Below, one piece after another: positions 16,620-26,701 of a DNA stretch of 49,682 nucleotides. Source of the DNA: CAYQUC01 sp964514215 (GTDB lineage: Bacteria > Pseudomonadota > Gammaproteobacteria > UBA6429 > Thiohalophilaceae). A program made the position numbers and the translations under genes. How positions within the stretch are numbered: the first letter of the stretch is position 1; every line of letters starts with the position of its first letter. The stretch spans positions 1 to 49,682 of the forward strand of contig CAZEPW010000020.1 of NCBI GenBank assembly GCA_964514215.1, given 5' to 3'. The notes beneath the pieces are model-generated. The model did not search any database. It saw only the letters and a list, made by a program, of their open reading frames with translations, and had not been told where the DNA came from.

Positions 16620-16647
16620 CTTCAAATAATTAAACGATTATAAATTC

Positions 16648-16851
16648 TTAACCTGCGGTAACTTGAGTCGCTTGAGGTCCTTTTGGTCCAGTCTCAACTT
16701 CGAAATTTACCGCCTGCCCTTCTTCTAATTTCTTATAGCCTTCCGCCGTTATCGCAGAAAAATGCACAAATACATCTGCACTACCATCATCTGGAGCAAT
16801 AAAACCAAATCCCTTCGTGTTGTTAAACCATTTAACAGTACCCGTGGCCAT
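16648..16851 (-). CDS. Cold-shock protein (CspA family)
   Basis: A 67-residue single cold-shock domain. RNP1 (KGFGFIAP) and RNP2 (VFVHF) are intact, so it binds single-stranded RNA and DNA and acts as an RNA chaperone. The start is fixed by GAGGA, 8 bases before the ATG. The 200 bases upstream, shared with the 3' side of ybiT, hold its leader and promoter; I could not fix the -10. Whether it is cold-induced or constitutive cannot be told from the sequence. Confidence 0.96.
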   Translation of the reverse strand: MATGTVKWFNNTKGFGFIAPDDGSADVFVHFSAITAEGYKKLEEGQAVNFEVETGPKGPQATQVTAG

Positions 16852-17055
16852 AGAAATATCCTCTCATCCAATAAATTACAAATCATGCAGGCAGTTTTAA
16901 CAGGAGTTAACTTTTTAGCGACTTCTGTAAAATGCTAATTTAACATGTACCTTATTCGAGACTACTCCAAGTACTTTAAAATTTCTAGCGGTATCATAAA
17001 ATAATCCCCTAATAACCCTCGCCACAGGAGTAACAATACCAAAATTGTTTAATTT

Positions 17056-18648
17056 TTATTCAATATGTTGGCTAACTAAGTACTCTTCATAACTACCGTC
17101 ATATTGCACAATTTTTTCCGGTGTCATTTCAATGATTCGAGTAGCAACTGATGAGACAAATTCGCGATCGTGACTCACAAAAATCAAGGTACCGGGATAG
17201 TTTTCTAAAGCAGTATTTAATGATTCTATCGACTCCATGTCTAAATGGTTTGTTGGTTCATCCATTAATAAAATATTATTTTTTTGTAACATCAGCTTAC
17301 CAAACAACATCCGACCTTGTTCACCACCAGAAATGACTTTGACTGATTTTTTAATGTCTTCTTGAGCAAATAACATTTTACCAAGCGTGCCTCGAATAAC
17401 CTGCTCATCGTCTTTCTCTTGTTTCCAATGATATAGCCAATCATATAAACTCTCGCCATTTTCAAAATCAGCTGCATGATCTTGTGCAAAATAACCAATA
17501 CTGGAGTTTTCAGACCAGGATATTTTACCTTTCTCAGGTTCCACTTCGTTCACCAAACAACGCAGTAATGTTGTTTTGCCAATACCATTTGGTCCAATGA
17601 TAGCGATGCGTTCACCCACATCGATGTTTAAATCAAGACTATCAAAGATAGTATTATCGTCAAATGATTTTGATATAGAATCAACTTCTAAGGCTCGACG
17701 GTATAATTTTTTATCTTGCTCAAAACGAATAAAAGGATTAACTCGGCTTGATACTTTAATATCATCTAATTTAATTTTATCGATTTGTTTGGCTCGCGAA
17801 GTTGCTTGTTTTGCTTTTGACGCATTAGCGGAAAAGCGGCTCACAAATGCTTGCAATTCGGCAATTTGAGCTTTCTTTTTCGCATTACTGGAATACAATT
17901 GTTCGCGAGCTTGAGTCGCTGCAATCATGTATTCATCATAGTTACCAGGATAAATCCGTAATTCACCATAATCCAAATCAGCCATGTGTGAACAAACGCT
18001 ATTCAAAAAGTGACGATCATGTGAAATAATAATCATGGTACTGTTACGTTCGTTTAATATATTTTCCAACCAACGAATCGTATTAATATCCAGATTATTG
18101 GTAGGCTCATCAAGTAACAAAATATCAGGGTTAGCAAATAACACTTGTGCTAATAAGACGCGTAACTTCCAACCCGGTGCCACCGAGCTCATTAATCCAG
18201 AGTGTAGTTCAATAGGAATTTCTAAGCCTAATAATAATTCTCCGGCACGCGCCTCAGCAGTGTAACCATCCATTTCAGCAAATTCGACTTCAAGCTCAGC
18301 AACTTTCATGCCCTCCGCTTCACTCATATCAGGTAGCGCATAGATACGATCACGCTCCTTTTTTACTTCCCATAGTGATTTATGCCCCATAATAACCGTA
18401 TCAATTACATTGAATTTTTCAAATGCAAATTGATCTTGTCCTAATACCGCAAAAGTTTCACCGGGATCAATTGATACTGAACCGGCAGTTTGCTCAAGTT
18501 GGCCAGACAGTATTTTCATAAATGTTGACTTGCCACAGCCATTGGCACCAATTAAACCATAGCGATTCCCTTCGCCAAATTTGACTGAAATATTCTCGAA
18601 TAATGGTTTTGAACCAAATTGAATAGTGATGTTAGCGGTAGAAATCAA
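17056..18648 (-). CDS. ybiT: ABC-F translation factor-like ATPase YbiT, TTG start
   Basis: From a TTG at 18648 the product is 530 residues, the length of E. coli YbiT, and its first residues (ISTANITIQFGSKPLFENI) align with the E. coli N-terminus without gaps. GGAG lies 8 bases upstream of this TTG, while the ATG at 18699 would add 17 unmatched residues. Two ABC domains are present (GANGCGKST and GPNGIGKTT Walker A; LLLDEPTNNLD and LLMDEPTNHLD Walker B; ISGGEQGRM signature in the second). No membrane segments are seen. ABC-F proteins bind the ribosomal E site and relieve stalling. Single-gene unit. Confidence 0.95.
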   Translation of the reverse strand: MISTANITIQFGSKPLFENISVKFGEGNRYGLIGANGCGKSTFMKILSGQLEQTAGSVSIDPGETFAVLGQDQFAFEKFNVIDTVIMGHKSLWEVKKERDRIYALPDMSEAEGMKVAELEVEFAEMDGYTAEARAGELLLGLEIPIELHSGLMSSVAPGWKLRVLLAQVLFANPDILLLDEPTNNLDINTIRWLENILNERNSTMIIISHDRHFLNSVCSHMADLDYGELRIYPGNYDEYMIAATQAREQLYSSNAKKKAQIAELQAFVSRFSANASKAKQATSRAKQIDKIKLDDIKVSSRVNPFIRFEQDKKLYRRALEVDSISKSFDDNTIFDSLDLNIDVGERIAIIGPNGIGKTTLLRCLVNEVEPEKGKISWSENSSIGYFAQDHAADFENGESLYDWLYHWKQEKDDEQVIRGTLGKMLFAQEDIKKSVKVISGGEQGRMLFGKLMLQKNNILLMDEPTNHLDMESIESLNTALENYPGTLIFVSHDREFVSSVATRIIEMTPEKIVQYDGSYEEYLVSQHIE

Positions 18649-18947
18649 TGTCGTCACTCCGTATGGATGGGCAGATGTAAAAGCTACGTATTGTCGCATA
18701 AATTAGCACTTTCTAAAACAGCTCTAGGCGATATTGCCTTTGAAATAGTTTAATCCAAACTTAACAGTAAAAACAAAGGCTTATCATTATAGGGATACTC
18801 ACTAATATGATTAATGTCGCAGTATCGGGTCTATTCATTCGCAATTTGTTAAAAATTCTGTCTTAAATATACCCAATCAAGTAATATCAATGCTCGTAAT
18901 ATTTAATCTATTCAATGGAAATATTTTAAACATCGAGTCCCGAAAAC

Positions 18948-19817
18948 ATGGAGTATTTAAAAGTGATTAAAAACATCAACACAATAATTGTCGCCAATCT
19001 ATTAGGTCTTAGTATATTAAGCACAAGTTATGCTGCTGAAACAAAAAAAGCCCCAGCGGCTGCAATGGCTCCAAACAGCCAAGCTGCTACAGCCGAGAAA
19101 TTAATCACAGGTGAAGTCAAAGAAACAATGAATGCCGGTGGTTATACCTACTTTTTGTTAAATGCCGAAGGCGAAACAAAATGGGTGGCCGGACCGAAAA
19201 CTGAAATTAAAGTTGGCGACAAGGTCAGTATCGCTGCCCCAATGGCGATGGAAAATTTTAAAAGCGCAGTATTAAGACGTGAATTTAAAGTTATTTTCTT
19301 CACAGGAAAAATTATCGTTGGTGATGGTAGCAACATGAAACCAAGCACCATGCCACATACTTCGATGCCAAAAATGGGCATGCCAGAATTAGCCAAGTCT
19401 AAAGTAACATCACCTCATTCGAATAAAGATGAGCACATGAAATCCGCCTCAGCCGATTCAACAAAACCAAATGGTCATGTTAGTGCCATTACAAAAAAAT
19501 CAGAGCCAGTCAAAGGCATTAAAAAAGCAAAAAATGGCAAAACAATTGACGATGTGTTAAAACAGAAAAAAGAACTTGCCGGTAAATCAGTGAAAATTCG
19601 TGGCAAAGTTATTAAATTTACTGCTGAGGTAATGAATAAGAACTGGCTGCACATTAAAGATAGTAGCACCGGTGGTGATTTAACTGTTACCACAAACGCC
19701 AAAGCTAAAATTGGTGACACTGTTATTGTCGATGGTAAAATCACCCTTAACAAAGATTTTGGATTTGGTTATATTTATGATGTCATTCTAGAAGATGCTA
19801 AACTCACAATAGAATAA
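18948..19817 (+). CDS. Periplasmic protein with two OB-fold-like domains
   Basis: A 289-residue exported protein with a signal peptide ending near STSYAAE. Domain 1 (about residues 50-118, GEVKETMNAGGYTYFLLN...WVAGPKTEIKVGDKVSI) and domain 2 (about 195-285, GKSVKIRGKVIKFTAEVMNKNWLHIKD...GDTVIVDGKITLNKDFGFGY) look like small beta-barrel modules related to NrfJ-type OB-fold proteins. They are joined by a Met-, Lys- and Ser-rich linker (MPHTSMPKMGMPELAK and on) that could bind copper. A GTG at 18963 with GGAG 9 bases upstream is an alternative start. It ends in a strong terminator. Ligand unknown. Confidence 0.75.
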   Translation: MEYLKVIKNINTIIVANLLGLSILSTSYAAETKKAPAAAMAPNSQAATAEKLITGEVKETMNAGGYTYFLLNAEGETKWVAGPKTEIKVGDKVSIAAPMAMENFKSAVLRREFKVIFFTGKIIVGDGSNMKPSTMPHTSMPKMGMPELAKSKVTSPHSNKDEHMKSASADSTKPNGHVSAITKKSEPVKGIKKAKNGKTIDDVLKQKKELAGKSVKIRGKVIKFTAEVMNKNWLHIKDSSTGGDLTVTTNAKAKIGDTVIVDGKITLNKDFGFGYIYDVILEDAKLTIE

Positions 19818-19838
19818 TATATTATAATAAAAAAACTC

Positions 19839-19868
19839 AAAGCCAGAGTTTGTCTCTGGCTTTTTTTT
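19839..19868 (+). terminator. Strong terminator between the periplasmic protein gene and recQ
   Basis: A 10-bp perfect stem AAAGCCAGAG / CTCTGGCTTT, loop TTTGT, then T5. It ends 16 bases before the recQ start codon. Confidence 0.93.
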
Positions 19869-19884
19869 AATACAAAATAAAAAC

Positions 19885-22008
19885 ATGCATGAAGCACATG
19901 AAATTTTAAAAAATACCTTTGGCTATTCTGAGTTTAGGCATCATCAATCAGATATTATTAGTGCATTACTAAATAACAAAGATGCACTCGTATTAATGCC
20001 CACGGGTGGCGGTAAATCGTTATGTTATCAAATCCCAAGTTTAGTGCGAGCAGGAACTGGTGTTGTCATATCACCGTTAATTGCTTTAATGCACGATCAA
20101 GTTGAAGCTTTAAAACAAACCGGAATAAACGCGGTATTTATTAATTCAAGCCAAGACAATGCCACTCAAAGTGCAATAACACGAGAACTACTTTCCGGTA
20201 AAATCGATATTTTATACATTTCACCTGAACGTCTAATGCTAGAGCGCACCTTAAACTTACTTAATAATATTCAAATTTCATTATTCGCTATTGACGAAGC
20301 TCACTGTGTATCACAATGGGGACATGACTTTAGAAAAGAATACCAAAAATTAAGTATTTTACATCAACGGTTTCCAAATGTACCGCGTGTCGCATTAACA
20401 GCAACAGCCGACCAACGAACCAGAGATGAAATAATTTCTCAATTACAACTTCAAAATGCCGAAGTTTTTATCAATAGTTTTGATCGTCCTAATATCCGCT
20501 ACACCATTAGCGAAGGACAAAATGCACGCGATCGTTTATGGCAGTTTCTCGAACAAAATCATGCTCACGATGCAGGCATCGTTTATTGCTTATCACGCAA
20601 AAAAGTTGAGCAAACTGCAGAATGGTTAGCCCATAAAGGACGTACTGCATTAGCCTATCATGCCGGACTATCAAATGAACTAAAGCAACGCAATCAGCAA
20701 CGTTTTCTACATGAAAGTGGTGTTATTATTGTTGCCACTATCGCTTTTGGTATGGGCATCGATAAACCCGATGTGCGCTTTGTGGCACATTTATCACTAC
20801 CAAAAAGTATTGAAGCATATTATCAGGAAACCGGTCGAGCCGGCCGCGATGGTGCCCCCGCCAACGCCTGGATGTCTTACGGTTTACAAGATGTTATTTT
20901 CCTAAGGCAAATGATGCAAGAATCGGATGGCAATGAACAATACAAACGTGTCACACAACACAAGCTTGATGCCATGTTAGGTTTATGTGAATCAACTCAA
21001 TGCCGCCGACAAACATTACTAGGATATTTTGAAGAAACACTAGCCACACCCTGTGGCAATTGTGATAGTTGTTTAACCCCGCCACAAACATGGGACGGTA
21101 CCCAAGCAGCTCAAAAAGCCATGTCGTGTGTTGTGCGCACCGAACAACGCTTTGGCGTTAATTATTTAATTGACGTCTTATTAGGCAAAGATACTGATCG
21201 AATACGAAATTTTAGGCATGACACAATATCAACCTACGGCATCGGCACGGAATTAAATGCGACCGAATGGCGCGGTGTATTTCGACAATTAATTTCACTC
21301 GGTTACATCAATGTTGATTTAAACGGCTATGGTTCCTTATTTTTAACCGAGCAAGCACGTCCGTTATTACGCAGTGAAATAACTCTCGAATTGCGCCAAC
21401 AACAAAAAGTAGATAAAAAATCAGCTAATAAACAATCATCTTCGGCTAAACAATCAAATCTCAAAGATGCCGATGAAGAATTATTTAATGCCCTGCGAGA
21501 TCAACGTTCGAGCTTAGCTAAAGAATTATCCGTACCACCTTATATCATATTTCATGACTCCACCTTAATTGAAATGGCAAAAAAACGCCCAACAACTATC
21601 AACGAAATGTTATTAATATCGGGTATAGGTGAAAAAAAATTAGACAAATTTGGTCATGACTTTTTGGAAATTATTTTAGACCACCCGTTACCCGAGATGT
21701 TAATCAATAATTTAAACGATTCAGTTAATGATACCTTATTTCATTTTCAGAGCCACAAAAATATTAATGATTTAGCGGCTAAGCGAAATCTAAAATCCAG
21801 CACTATTTATTCTCACTTATCCGATGCGATAGAAATGGGTTTGCTCGATGTCCGCACTGTGGTGCAATTAGAAGATTCAGAATACAATGAAATAATGAAC
21901 GCCTTTGATTTATTTTCCGGTGAGAATCAAAAACTAAAACCCATCTACGAAGCACTAAATGAAGAATATGATTACGATATTCTAAAATGTATACAGGCTA
22001 GTCTTTAG
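19885..22008 (+). CDS. recQ: ATP-dependent DNA helicase RecQ
   Basis: A 707-residue RecQ, a 3'-5' helicase in recombination and fork repair. Visible parts are Walker A MPTGGGKSLCYQIP, DEAH box IDEAHCVSQWGHDFR with the following aromatic-rich loop, motif VI YYQETGRAGRDG, a zinc site (CESTQCRRQ, then CGNCDSC), the winged helix (RQC) and an HRDC domain (about residues 530-605, TINEMLLISGIGEKKL). After the HRDC about 95 residues contain another helix-turn-helix-like segment (INDLAAKRNLKSSTIYSHL), an extension found in some RecQ proteins but absent from E. coli RecQ. It follows a strong terminator by 16 bases, so its promoter position is unclear. Confidence 0.97.
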   Translation: MHEAHEILKNTFGYSEFRHHQSDIISALLNNKDALVLMPTGGGKSLCYQIPSLVRAGTGVVISPLIALMHDQVEALKQTGINAVFINSSQDNATQSAITRELLSGKIDILYISPERLMLERTLNLLNNIQISLFAIDEAHCVSQWGHDFRKEYQKLSILHQRFPNVPRVALTATADQRTRDEIISQLQLQNAEVFINSFDRPNIRYTISEGQNARDRLWQFLEQNHAHDAGIVYCLSRKKVEQTAEWLAHKGRTALAYHAGLSNELKQRNQQRFLHESGVIIVATIAFGMGIDKPDVRFVAHLSLPKSIEAYYQETGRAGRDGAPANAWMSYGLQDVIFLRQMMQESDGNEQYKRVTQHKLDAMLGLCESTQCRRQTLLGYFEETLATPCGNCDSCLTPPQTWDGTQAAQKAMSCVVRTEQRFGVNYLIDVLLGKDTDRIRNFRHDTISTYGIGTELNATEWRGVFRQLISLGYINVDLNGYGSLFLTEQARPLLRSEITLELRQQQKVDKKSANKQSSSAKQSNLKDADEELFNALRDQRSSLAKELSVPPYIIFHDSTLIEMAKKRPTTINEMLLISGIGEKKLDKFGHDFLEIILDHPLPEMLINNLNDSVNDTLFHFQSHKNINDLAAKRNLKSSTIYSHLSDAIEMGLLDVRTVVQLEDSEYNEIMNAFDLFSGENQKLKPIYEALNEEYDYDILKCIQASL

Positions 22009-22335
22009 CCTAATTAATACCACTTGTATTTATCTCTTGCGAGAATGACAAGACATTAATAAATACTTTATTATACTTGTTAGTGATCACTTCTTTTAAA
22101 ATTAAACGATTTTAACCTAATTTTCAAATTTAAAACTACCAGCATTATGGTAGTTTTTAAGCCGGAATCTAAAGTTTAAACCTTATAATCATATAGTTAT
22201 CTTAATAACTTGCTAGTATTTTGCTAAACGCTCAAGTTGAGAAACAACAAATATTATATTGCTGAACTGTAATAGCTGCCTATACTTTATTAAGCTGAAT
22301 TAAAAATATTTGTCATTAACCACTCATGGATCTCT
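22009..22335. other. Intergenic region between recQ and the HDOD gene
   Basis: 327 bases without an ORF. It holds the recQ terminator (22132-22158), an AGTGATCACT palindrome at 22083-22092 and, presumably, the HDOD promoter. No tRNA or other RNA gene is seen. Confidence 0.5.
22132..22158 (+). terminator. Terminator downstream of recQ
   Basis: AAAACTACCA / TGGTAGTTTT, a 10-bp perfect stem with loop GCATTA and a short T-tract. It is 123 bases after the recQ stop. Confidence 0.8.
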
Positions 22336-23238
22336 ATGTCTGCTAACCCTGAAATTACCCAACAAGAGGTAGAGAAATTACTTAAAGGAATAAAAATTCC
22401 TTCGCCACCTAAACTCATTGCCGACTTGCAACTGGAGATGAGTACGCCATCCCCCGATCTTAATAAATTATCAGATTTAATTACTAAAGATGTTGGCTTA
22501 TCTGGTGCAGTGCTAAAAACAGTGAATTCACCTTATTATGGTGATAAAAATACGAGCTCAATTGCTAAAGCCGTTATGTTGCTGGGGATGAAGACAGTCA
22601 TGAATATTGTTAACACATTATGTTTACGTGACAGTATGACAGGCAATCCTAACGAAGCAGGTGAAAAATTTAAAATGCTAACCAAATTTTGGGACTCAGC
22701 AACCGATGTCGCACAAAGCTGCCAAATTATCGCTAAAAAAATTCAATTTACCCCTGAAAATAAAGCCTACACGGCAGGTTTATTTCACAATGCGGGGATT
22801 CCACTATTAATGGATCGCTTCGATAATTACCCAGAAATAATGTTGGATTCATATGCACAAAATCAGCACAGAATTGTCGACATTGAAAACCAAATATTCA
22901 ATACCAACCATGCCGTTTTAAGCTATTACACAGCAAAATCATGGAAACTACCCGAAAGCTTGTGTAAGGTTATCTCCAATCATCACAATGGTATTGACGT
23001 ATTTAGTACAAAAAAAAATAATTTAACATTAGATGAACAAACCTTGTGTGCAATATTAATGCTAGCGCAGCATATTGCCTGTTTATATCGAATACTAGGC
23101 AATCAAGAAAATGATTTAGAGTGGCAGATAATTGGTGAAAAAGTTATTGATTTTTTAGGTTTAAGTGATTTTGACTACGATGATTTAATTAGTTACACAA
23201 CTGATCAAGGAATTGGAGTGCAATCCTATTTTATCTAG
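22336..23238 (+). CDS. HDOD-domain signalling protein
   Basis: A 300-residue protein made of an HDOD domain (residues about 18-220): IPSPPKLIADLQLEM, GLSGAVLKTVNSPYYG, SIAKAVMLLGMKTVMNIV, and GLFHNAGIPLLM in place of the catalytic HD pair of true phosphohydrolases. HDOD proteins lack catalysis and act as scaffolds in signalling, often with c-di-GMP or kinase outputs. No partner domain is attached. Its 3' end overlaps that of the AddA-like gene on the other strand by 8 bases. Confidence 0.9.
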   Translation: MSANPEITQQEVEKLLKGIKIPSPPKLIADLQLEMSTPSPDLNKLSDLITKDVGLSGAVLKTVNSPYYGDKNTSSIAKAVMLLGMKTVMNIVNTLCLRDSMTGNPNEAGEKFKMLTKFWDSATDVAQSCQIIAKKIQFTPENKAYTAGLFHNAGIPLLMDRFDNYPEIMLDSYAQNQHRIVDIENQIFNTNHAVLSYYTAKSWKLPESLCKVISNHHNGIDVFSTKKNNLTLDEQTLCAILMLAQHIACLYRILGNQENDLEWQIIGEKVIDFLGLSDFDYDDLISYTTDQGIGVQSYFI

Positions 23239-26200
23239 TCGCACACCACTCGCGCCATTGTTGCATCATCGGAAAATACAGTGCCATTTTAACTTCACGT
23301 TGTTCCATTAGCTGCATAACATCAGCATAGCGTTGTAACTGCGGTTGATAACGTTTCTGCTCGCTATCCAAAAATGCAGCTAAACTACCTCCTTGATGAT
23401 TACCGGTCTTATAATCAATAACCCAACGTATGCCGTCATTATCAACGAAGGTCCTATCGATTACCATATGCCGGATTTCTTCCTCGATCACTGCCGTTAT
23501 TTTATATTCCGATTTCGCATATTGATGTTGTCCGGATAAAATCCACTGGCCACGCTTATCGGCTAATGTATTTTGAATTGCATGAATCACGCGCTCCAAA
23601 GCAAGGGCTAATTGCTCATCAACCACGCCTAAACGGTGCAACATAACTCTACTGCTATTAGTAATTTTCGCCTTTTCCACGTCAAAATTAAACGACTCAA
23701 GATTCTCATGAGAAAGCTGCTCTAAAATTCGATGCACCACTGAACCAACGTGTTTGGCTGTTTCGCTGGCCCAATCAAACTCTAACAATGAACCTTGAGT
23801 ATCAAGTGCAATGATTGAGTTTTCAATACTGATATCTTGAGGTACATTTGGACATATCCAATTATTCGCTAAACGTAAGCGGCTAGTATTGCTAAATCGA
23901 AAAGCAGTATTAGTCTCAATACGATCTTCCCGAGCACCAATCGATTCTAAACCCTCAAATTCTTGAGTAAATTGCTGCTCTGCAATCGGCCAGAGCTGAG
24001 ACAATAAACTGTTACTAGCTGGATCAGCCATACGTCCATCAGACTTGATATTAACATGTCCCAATAAATGCAAATTTTGCTTTGCTCTGGTAACCGCAAC
24101 ATACAACAACCGACTGACTTCAAATTTAATTTTTTCTTGCTCCAAATATTTTAAATATTCAGTGGTTTGATTGGTGTTTTCCCAGACAGCTTTTATTGGA
24201 CCAAAAATTAATTCAGGTATACCTAACTCATTAGTTCGCTCACACCAATACAATAATTTTGATTTATCACTCGCCGTTGTTTTACCCAAACCCGGTATAA
24301 TAACAGTTTCAAATTCTAACCCCTTGGACTTATGGATCGTCATTAATTGTAATTTATCACTCGCATGGCTATCAACCAACGCAAATAATTTTTGACAATG
24401 TTTATCCAATGATTCTGCATCCAATAACTCCTTTTTCGATTCCAAAGATTCCAGTAATTGGAAATACACTTGAGCATCGGCCACCGCCGTTTCAGTGGAA
24501 CAACAAGCAGGGCCACCCAAGGTCATCCAAAGTCCCTCAACCCAATCCCGAAGTGTTTTCCGTTGACTATTTTCAATGCTAATATTTAACAACGGTACGA
24601 CACGCTGTAATCGTAATTGAGCGTCAGAGCTTAATTTATTAATATTCTCAGCTAAATTTAAACATTGTAATACCGTTTGTTGTGCGTTTTCAAACGTCAA
24701 TAAATAAATATCATTTAAAGTCAAACCAATAAATGGCGCCCTTAATAAAGCCAACCAAGATATTTTATCAGCAAGATGCAACAGCGCTTTCGTTAATGAC
24801 AATAAATCCTGAACAACAGGCTGATTATTTAATAAATCAATATCAACGGCTTGAAAAGAAATAGAATGATGATTTAAATTAGATACTATCTCAGTTAAAT
24901 GTGATTTATTTCGACACAATATCGCAATGCGTCCATCGGGATTTAATGCTTGCGTTTTTTTAATTAACTCAATAACCAACGCAGCTTCTTTTTCGTCATC
25001 ACGTTCAAAAAACGGATGCAGCTGTACAGCTGAATCATTAACATTTGATTTAAATGCATTAAATTTTGTATAGACAACTGCACCAAGGGTTTTGTCGTTA
25101 GTCTTAGGAAAAATAGCCGGAAACTTGTTATTAACCCAATCAATAATAGGCTTCTGAGATCTAAAATTAACAGAAAGATTTAAAGCTTCTAAACTAATAT
25201 CACCAATACCGTTATTCCATGCCTGTAAAAACAAACCAACTTCAGCTTCACGAAAACGATATATTGATTGCATCGGATCACCAACTAAAAACAAAGTACG
25301 ACCATCATCAGATTGCCAGCCAGACGTTAATTGAGTAAACAAATCAAATTGATTTTGTGATGTATCTTGAAATTCATCAACCAATAAATGCTTTAATTGA
25401 TAATCTAAACGCAAGGATAAATCAGTAGGCTGTTGTACATCGCCCAAAGCTCGCTTCGCCGCTAATAACATCTCAATAAAATCAACTTGCCCATGAGAGC
25501 TAAATACACTGCGTAATTGTGCTGCAGAAAAAAGTAGCACTTTAAACAAGGCTTCCAAAATTGTCCATTCATCATCAGAATATTCAAAGTGAGGTAATAT
25601 CCGAATATGGTTTAGCTTGGTTTTTAAATTTTCAGTTGAATCTTGTTCAGCTAAAGTTTCTAAAATTAATTGAAGATTCTTTTTTTTGTTCTTAAATAAA
25701 ACCTTTTGTTCCGCATCTTGAGCATCTTTTTCTGCTAAAAAACCTAGTTTTTTATTAACACCTTTTGGTTTACGCCAATTACCATCATTGGTTAAAAGTA
25801 ACTCGGCTACAGCTAACCATTGAGGAAGTTTATCCAAAGTTGCATTCGGTAAGGATTCAATCTCAAAACAATATCGAATAATTGAATCCGGTGGTGCAAA
25901 CTCAGCAGCAAACCGTAATAACTCAGGTAACTGTTGCGTTAATTCATACGGTATCGAGCTATTAAGACTTTCCAAAGCATCTAATACTATACCCTGCAAT
26001 ACTGGCTCTATTTGATCTCGACGTAACTGTGGATGTTTTAAATCAGCAACATGGCGTAACCATTGATCACGCCGCGCCAACATCGCAGCGATTAATTCTT
26101 GAACCTTATCCATACGATTATCTTGATGTTGCAATAAACGTATCAATGACTGAGAAGCCCACTCAAAATCAGGATTAGTGGATTCAAGATAAGCCAGCGT

Positions 26201-26701
26201 TTCTAGTGCTGCTTCAAAATACAGATTCGATGCATCATCAATGATACTTGGTATGGCACCAAATTCTGATAACAGAGGTAACTGACGTGCTAGCTCTGTA
26301 CACAATGAATCAATCGTTTGAACACGTAATCGACCACTGTGCTCAAGTAAATTCCAGTTATGTTTATTATCCTGTTTTAAAGCATCGCGAGCGAGTAACC
26401 ACGTTTGTTTCTCATATTCTTCTTCTGGTGGTTTATCATGATTTTGTGCAAATCTTAATGATGTTAAAATTCGTTCACGCATTTCACCCGCCGCTTTGCG
26501 CGTGAAAGTAATTGCAATAATTTCTTCCGGCTTATTAATAATTGACAGTAATTTTAAATAACGCTGGGTTAACAAACCAGTTTTCCCTGAACCCGCAGGT
26601 GCTTGTACTATGTAAGAACAATCAACTTGTATCGCGCGAATCCGGGTTTCATAATCTACCGGTTGTAATAAATTACTGTTACTCACTGTAATATTACTCA
26701 T
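23231..26701 (-). CDS. addA: AddA-like UvrD/RecB-type helicase-nuclease
   Basis: 1156 residues from the ATG at 26701 (a GTG at 26710 is part of the ribosome-site region AAGGGTGA). It is a superfamily 1A helicase: Walker A VQAPAGSGKTGLLTQRYL, VDEFQDTSQNQFDLF (motif II), VGDPMQSIYRFREAEVGLF, LMTIHKSKGLEFETVIIPG and YVAVTRAKQNLHLLG. The C-terminus has a PD-(D/E)xK nuclease of RecB type (GSVVHRILEQLS, then DRTF...WVIDYKTG). With the upstream AddB-like protein it should form a two-subunit double-strand-break resecting enzyme, replacing RecBCD. The start overlaps the end of the AddB-like gene by 8 bases. Confidence 0.9.
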   Translation of the reverse strand: MSNITVSNSNLLQPVDYETRIRAIQVDCSYIVQAPAGSGKTGLLTQRYLKLLSIINKPEEIIAITFTRKAAGEMRERILTSLRFAQNHDKPPEEEYEKQTWLLARDALKQDNKHNWNLLEHSGRLRVQTIDSLCTELARQLPLLSEFGAIPSIIDDASNLYFEAALETLAYLESTNPDFEWASQSLIRLLQHQDNRMDKVQELIAAMLARRDQWLRHVADLKHPQLRRDQIEPVLQGIVLDALESLNSSIPYELTQQLPELLRFAAEFAPPDSIIRYCFEIESLPNATLDKLPQWLAVAELLLTNDGNWRKPKGVNKKLGFLAEKDAQDAEQKVLFKNKKKNLQLILETLAEQDSTENLKTKLNHIRILPHFEYSDDEWTILEALFKVLLFSAAQLRSVFSSHGQVDFIEMLLAAKRALGDVQQPTDLSLRLDYQLKHLLVDEFQDTSQNQFDLFTQLTSGWQSDDGRTLFLVGDPMQSIYRFREAEVGLFLQAWNNGIGDISLEALNLSVNFRSQKPIIDWVNNKFPAIFPKTNDKTLGAVVYTKFNAFKSNVNDSAVQLHPFFERDDEKEAALVIELIKKTQALNPDGRIAILCRNKSHLTEIVSNLNHHSISFQAVDIDLLNNQPVVQDLLSLTKALLHLADKISWLALLRAPFIGLTLNDIYLLTFENAQQTVLQCLNLAENINKLSSDAQLRLQRVVPLLNISIENSQRKTLRDWVEGLWMTLGGPACCSTETAVADAQVYFQLLESLESKKELLDAESLDKHCQKLFALVDSHASDKLQLMTIHKSKGLEFETVIIPGLGKTTASDKSKLLYWCERTNELGIPELIFGPIKAVWENTNQTTEYLKYLEQEKIKFEVSRLLYVAVTRAKQNLHLLGHVNIKSDGRMADPASNSLLSQLWPIAEQQFTQEFEGLESIGAREDRIETNTAFRFSNTSRLRLANNWICPNVPQDISIENSIIALDTQGSLLEFDWASETAKHVGSVVHRILEQLSHENLESFNFDVEKAKITNSSRVMLHRLGVVDEQLALALERVIHAIQNTLADKRGQWILSGQHQYAKSEYKITAVIEEEIRHMVIDRTFVDNDGIRWVIDYKTGNHQGGSLAAFLDSEQKRYQPQLQRYADVMQLMEQREVKMALYFPMMQQWREWCATR

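Noticed and set aside
18649..18699. ATG start of YbiT with 17 more residues
   Set aside because: The TTG at 18648 has a ribosome site and gives the exact family length and N-terminus.
18730..18782. Nested inverted repeat (GCCTTTG...CAAAGGC around GTTT-AATCC-AAAC) before ybiT
   Set aside because: Arms are 7 and 4 bp with long loops, and no leader peptide or T-tract supports an attenuator.
22030..22060. Short sequence like the GTCATTCTCGC repeat family
   Set aside because: Only one copy with poor symmetry in this window; not enough to call a repeat.
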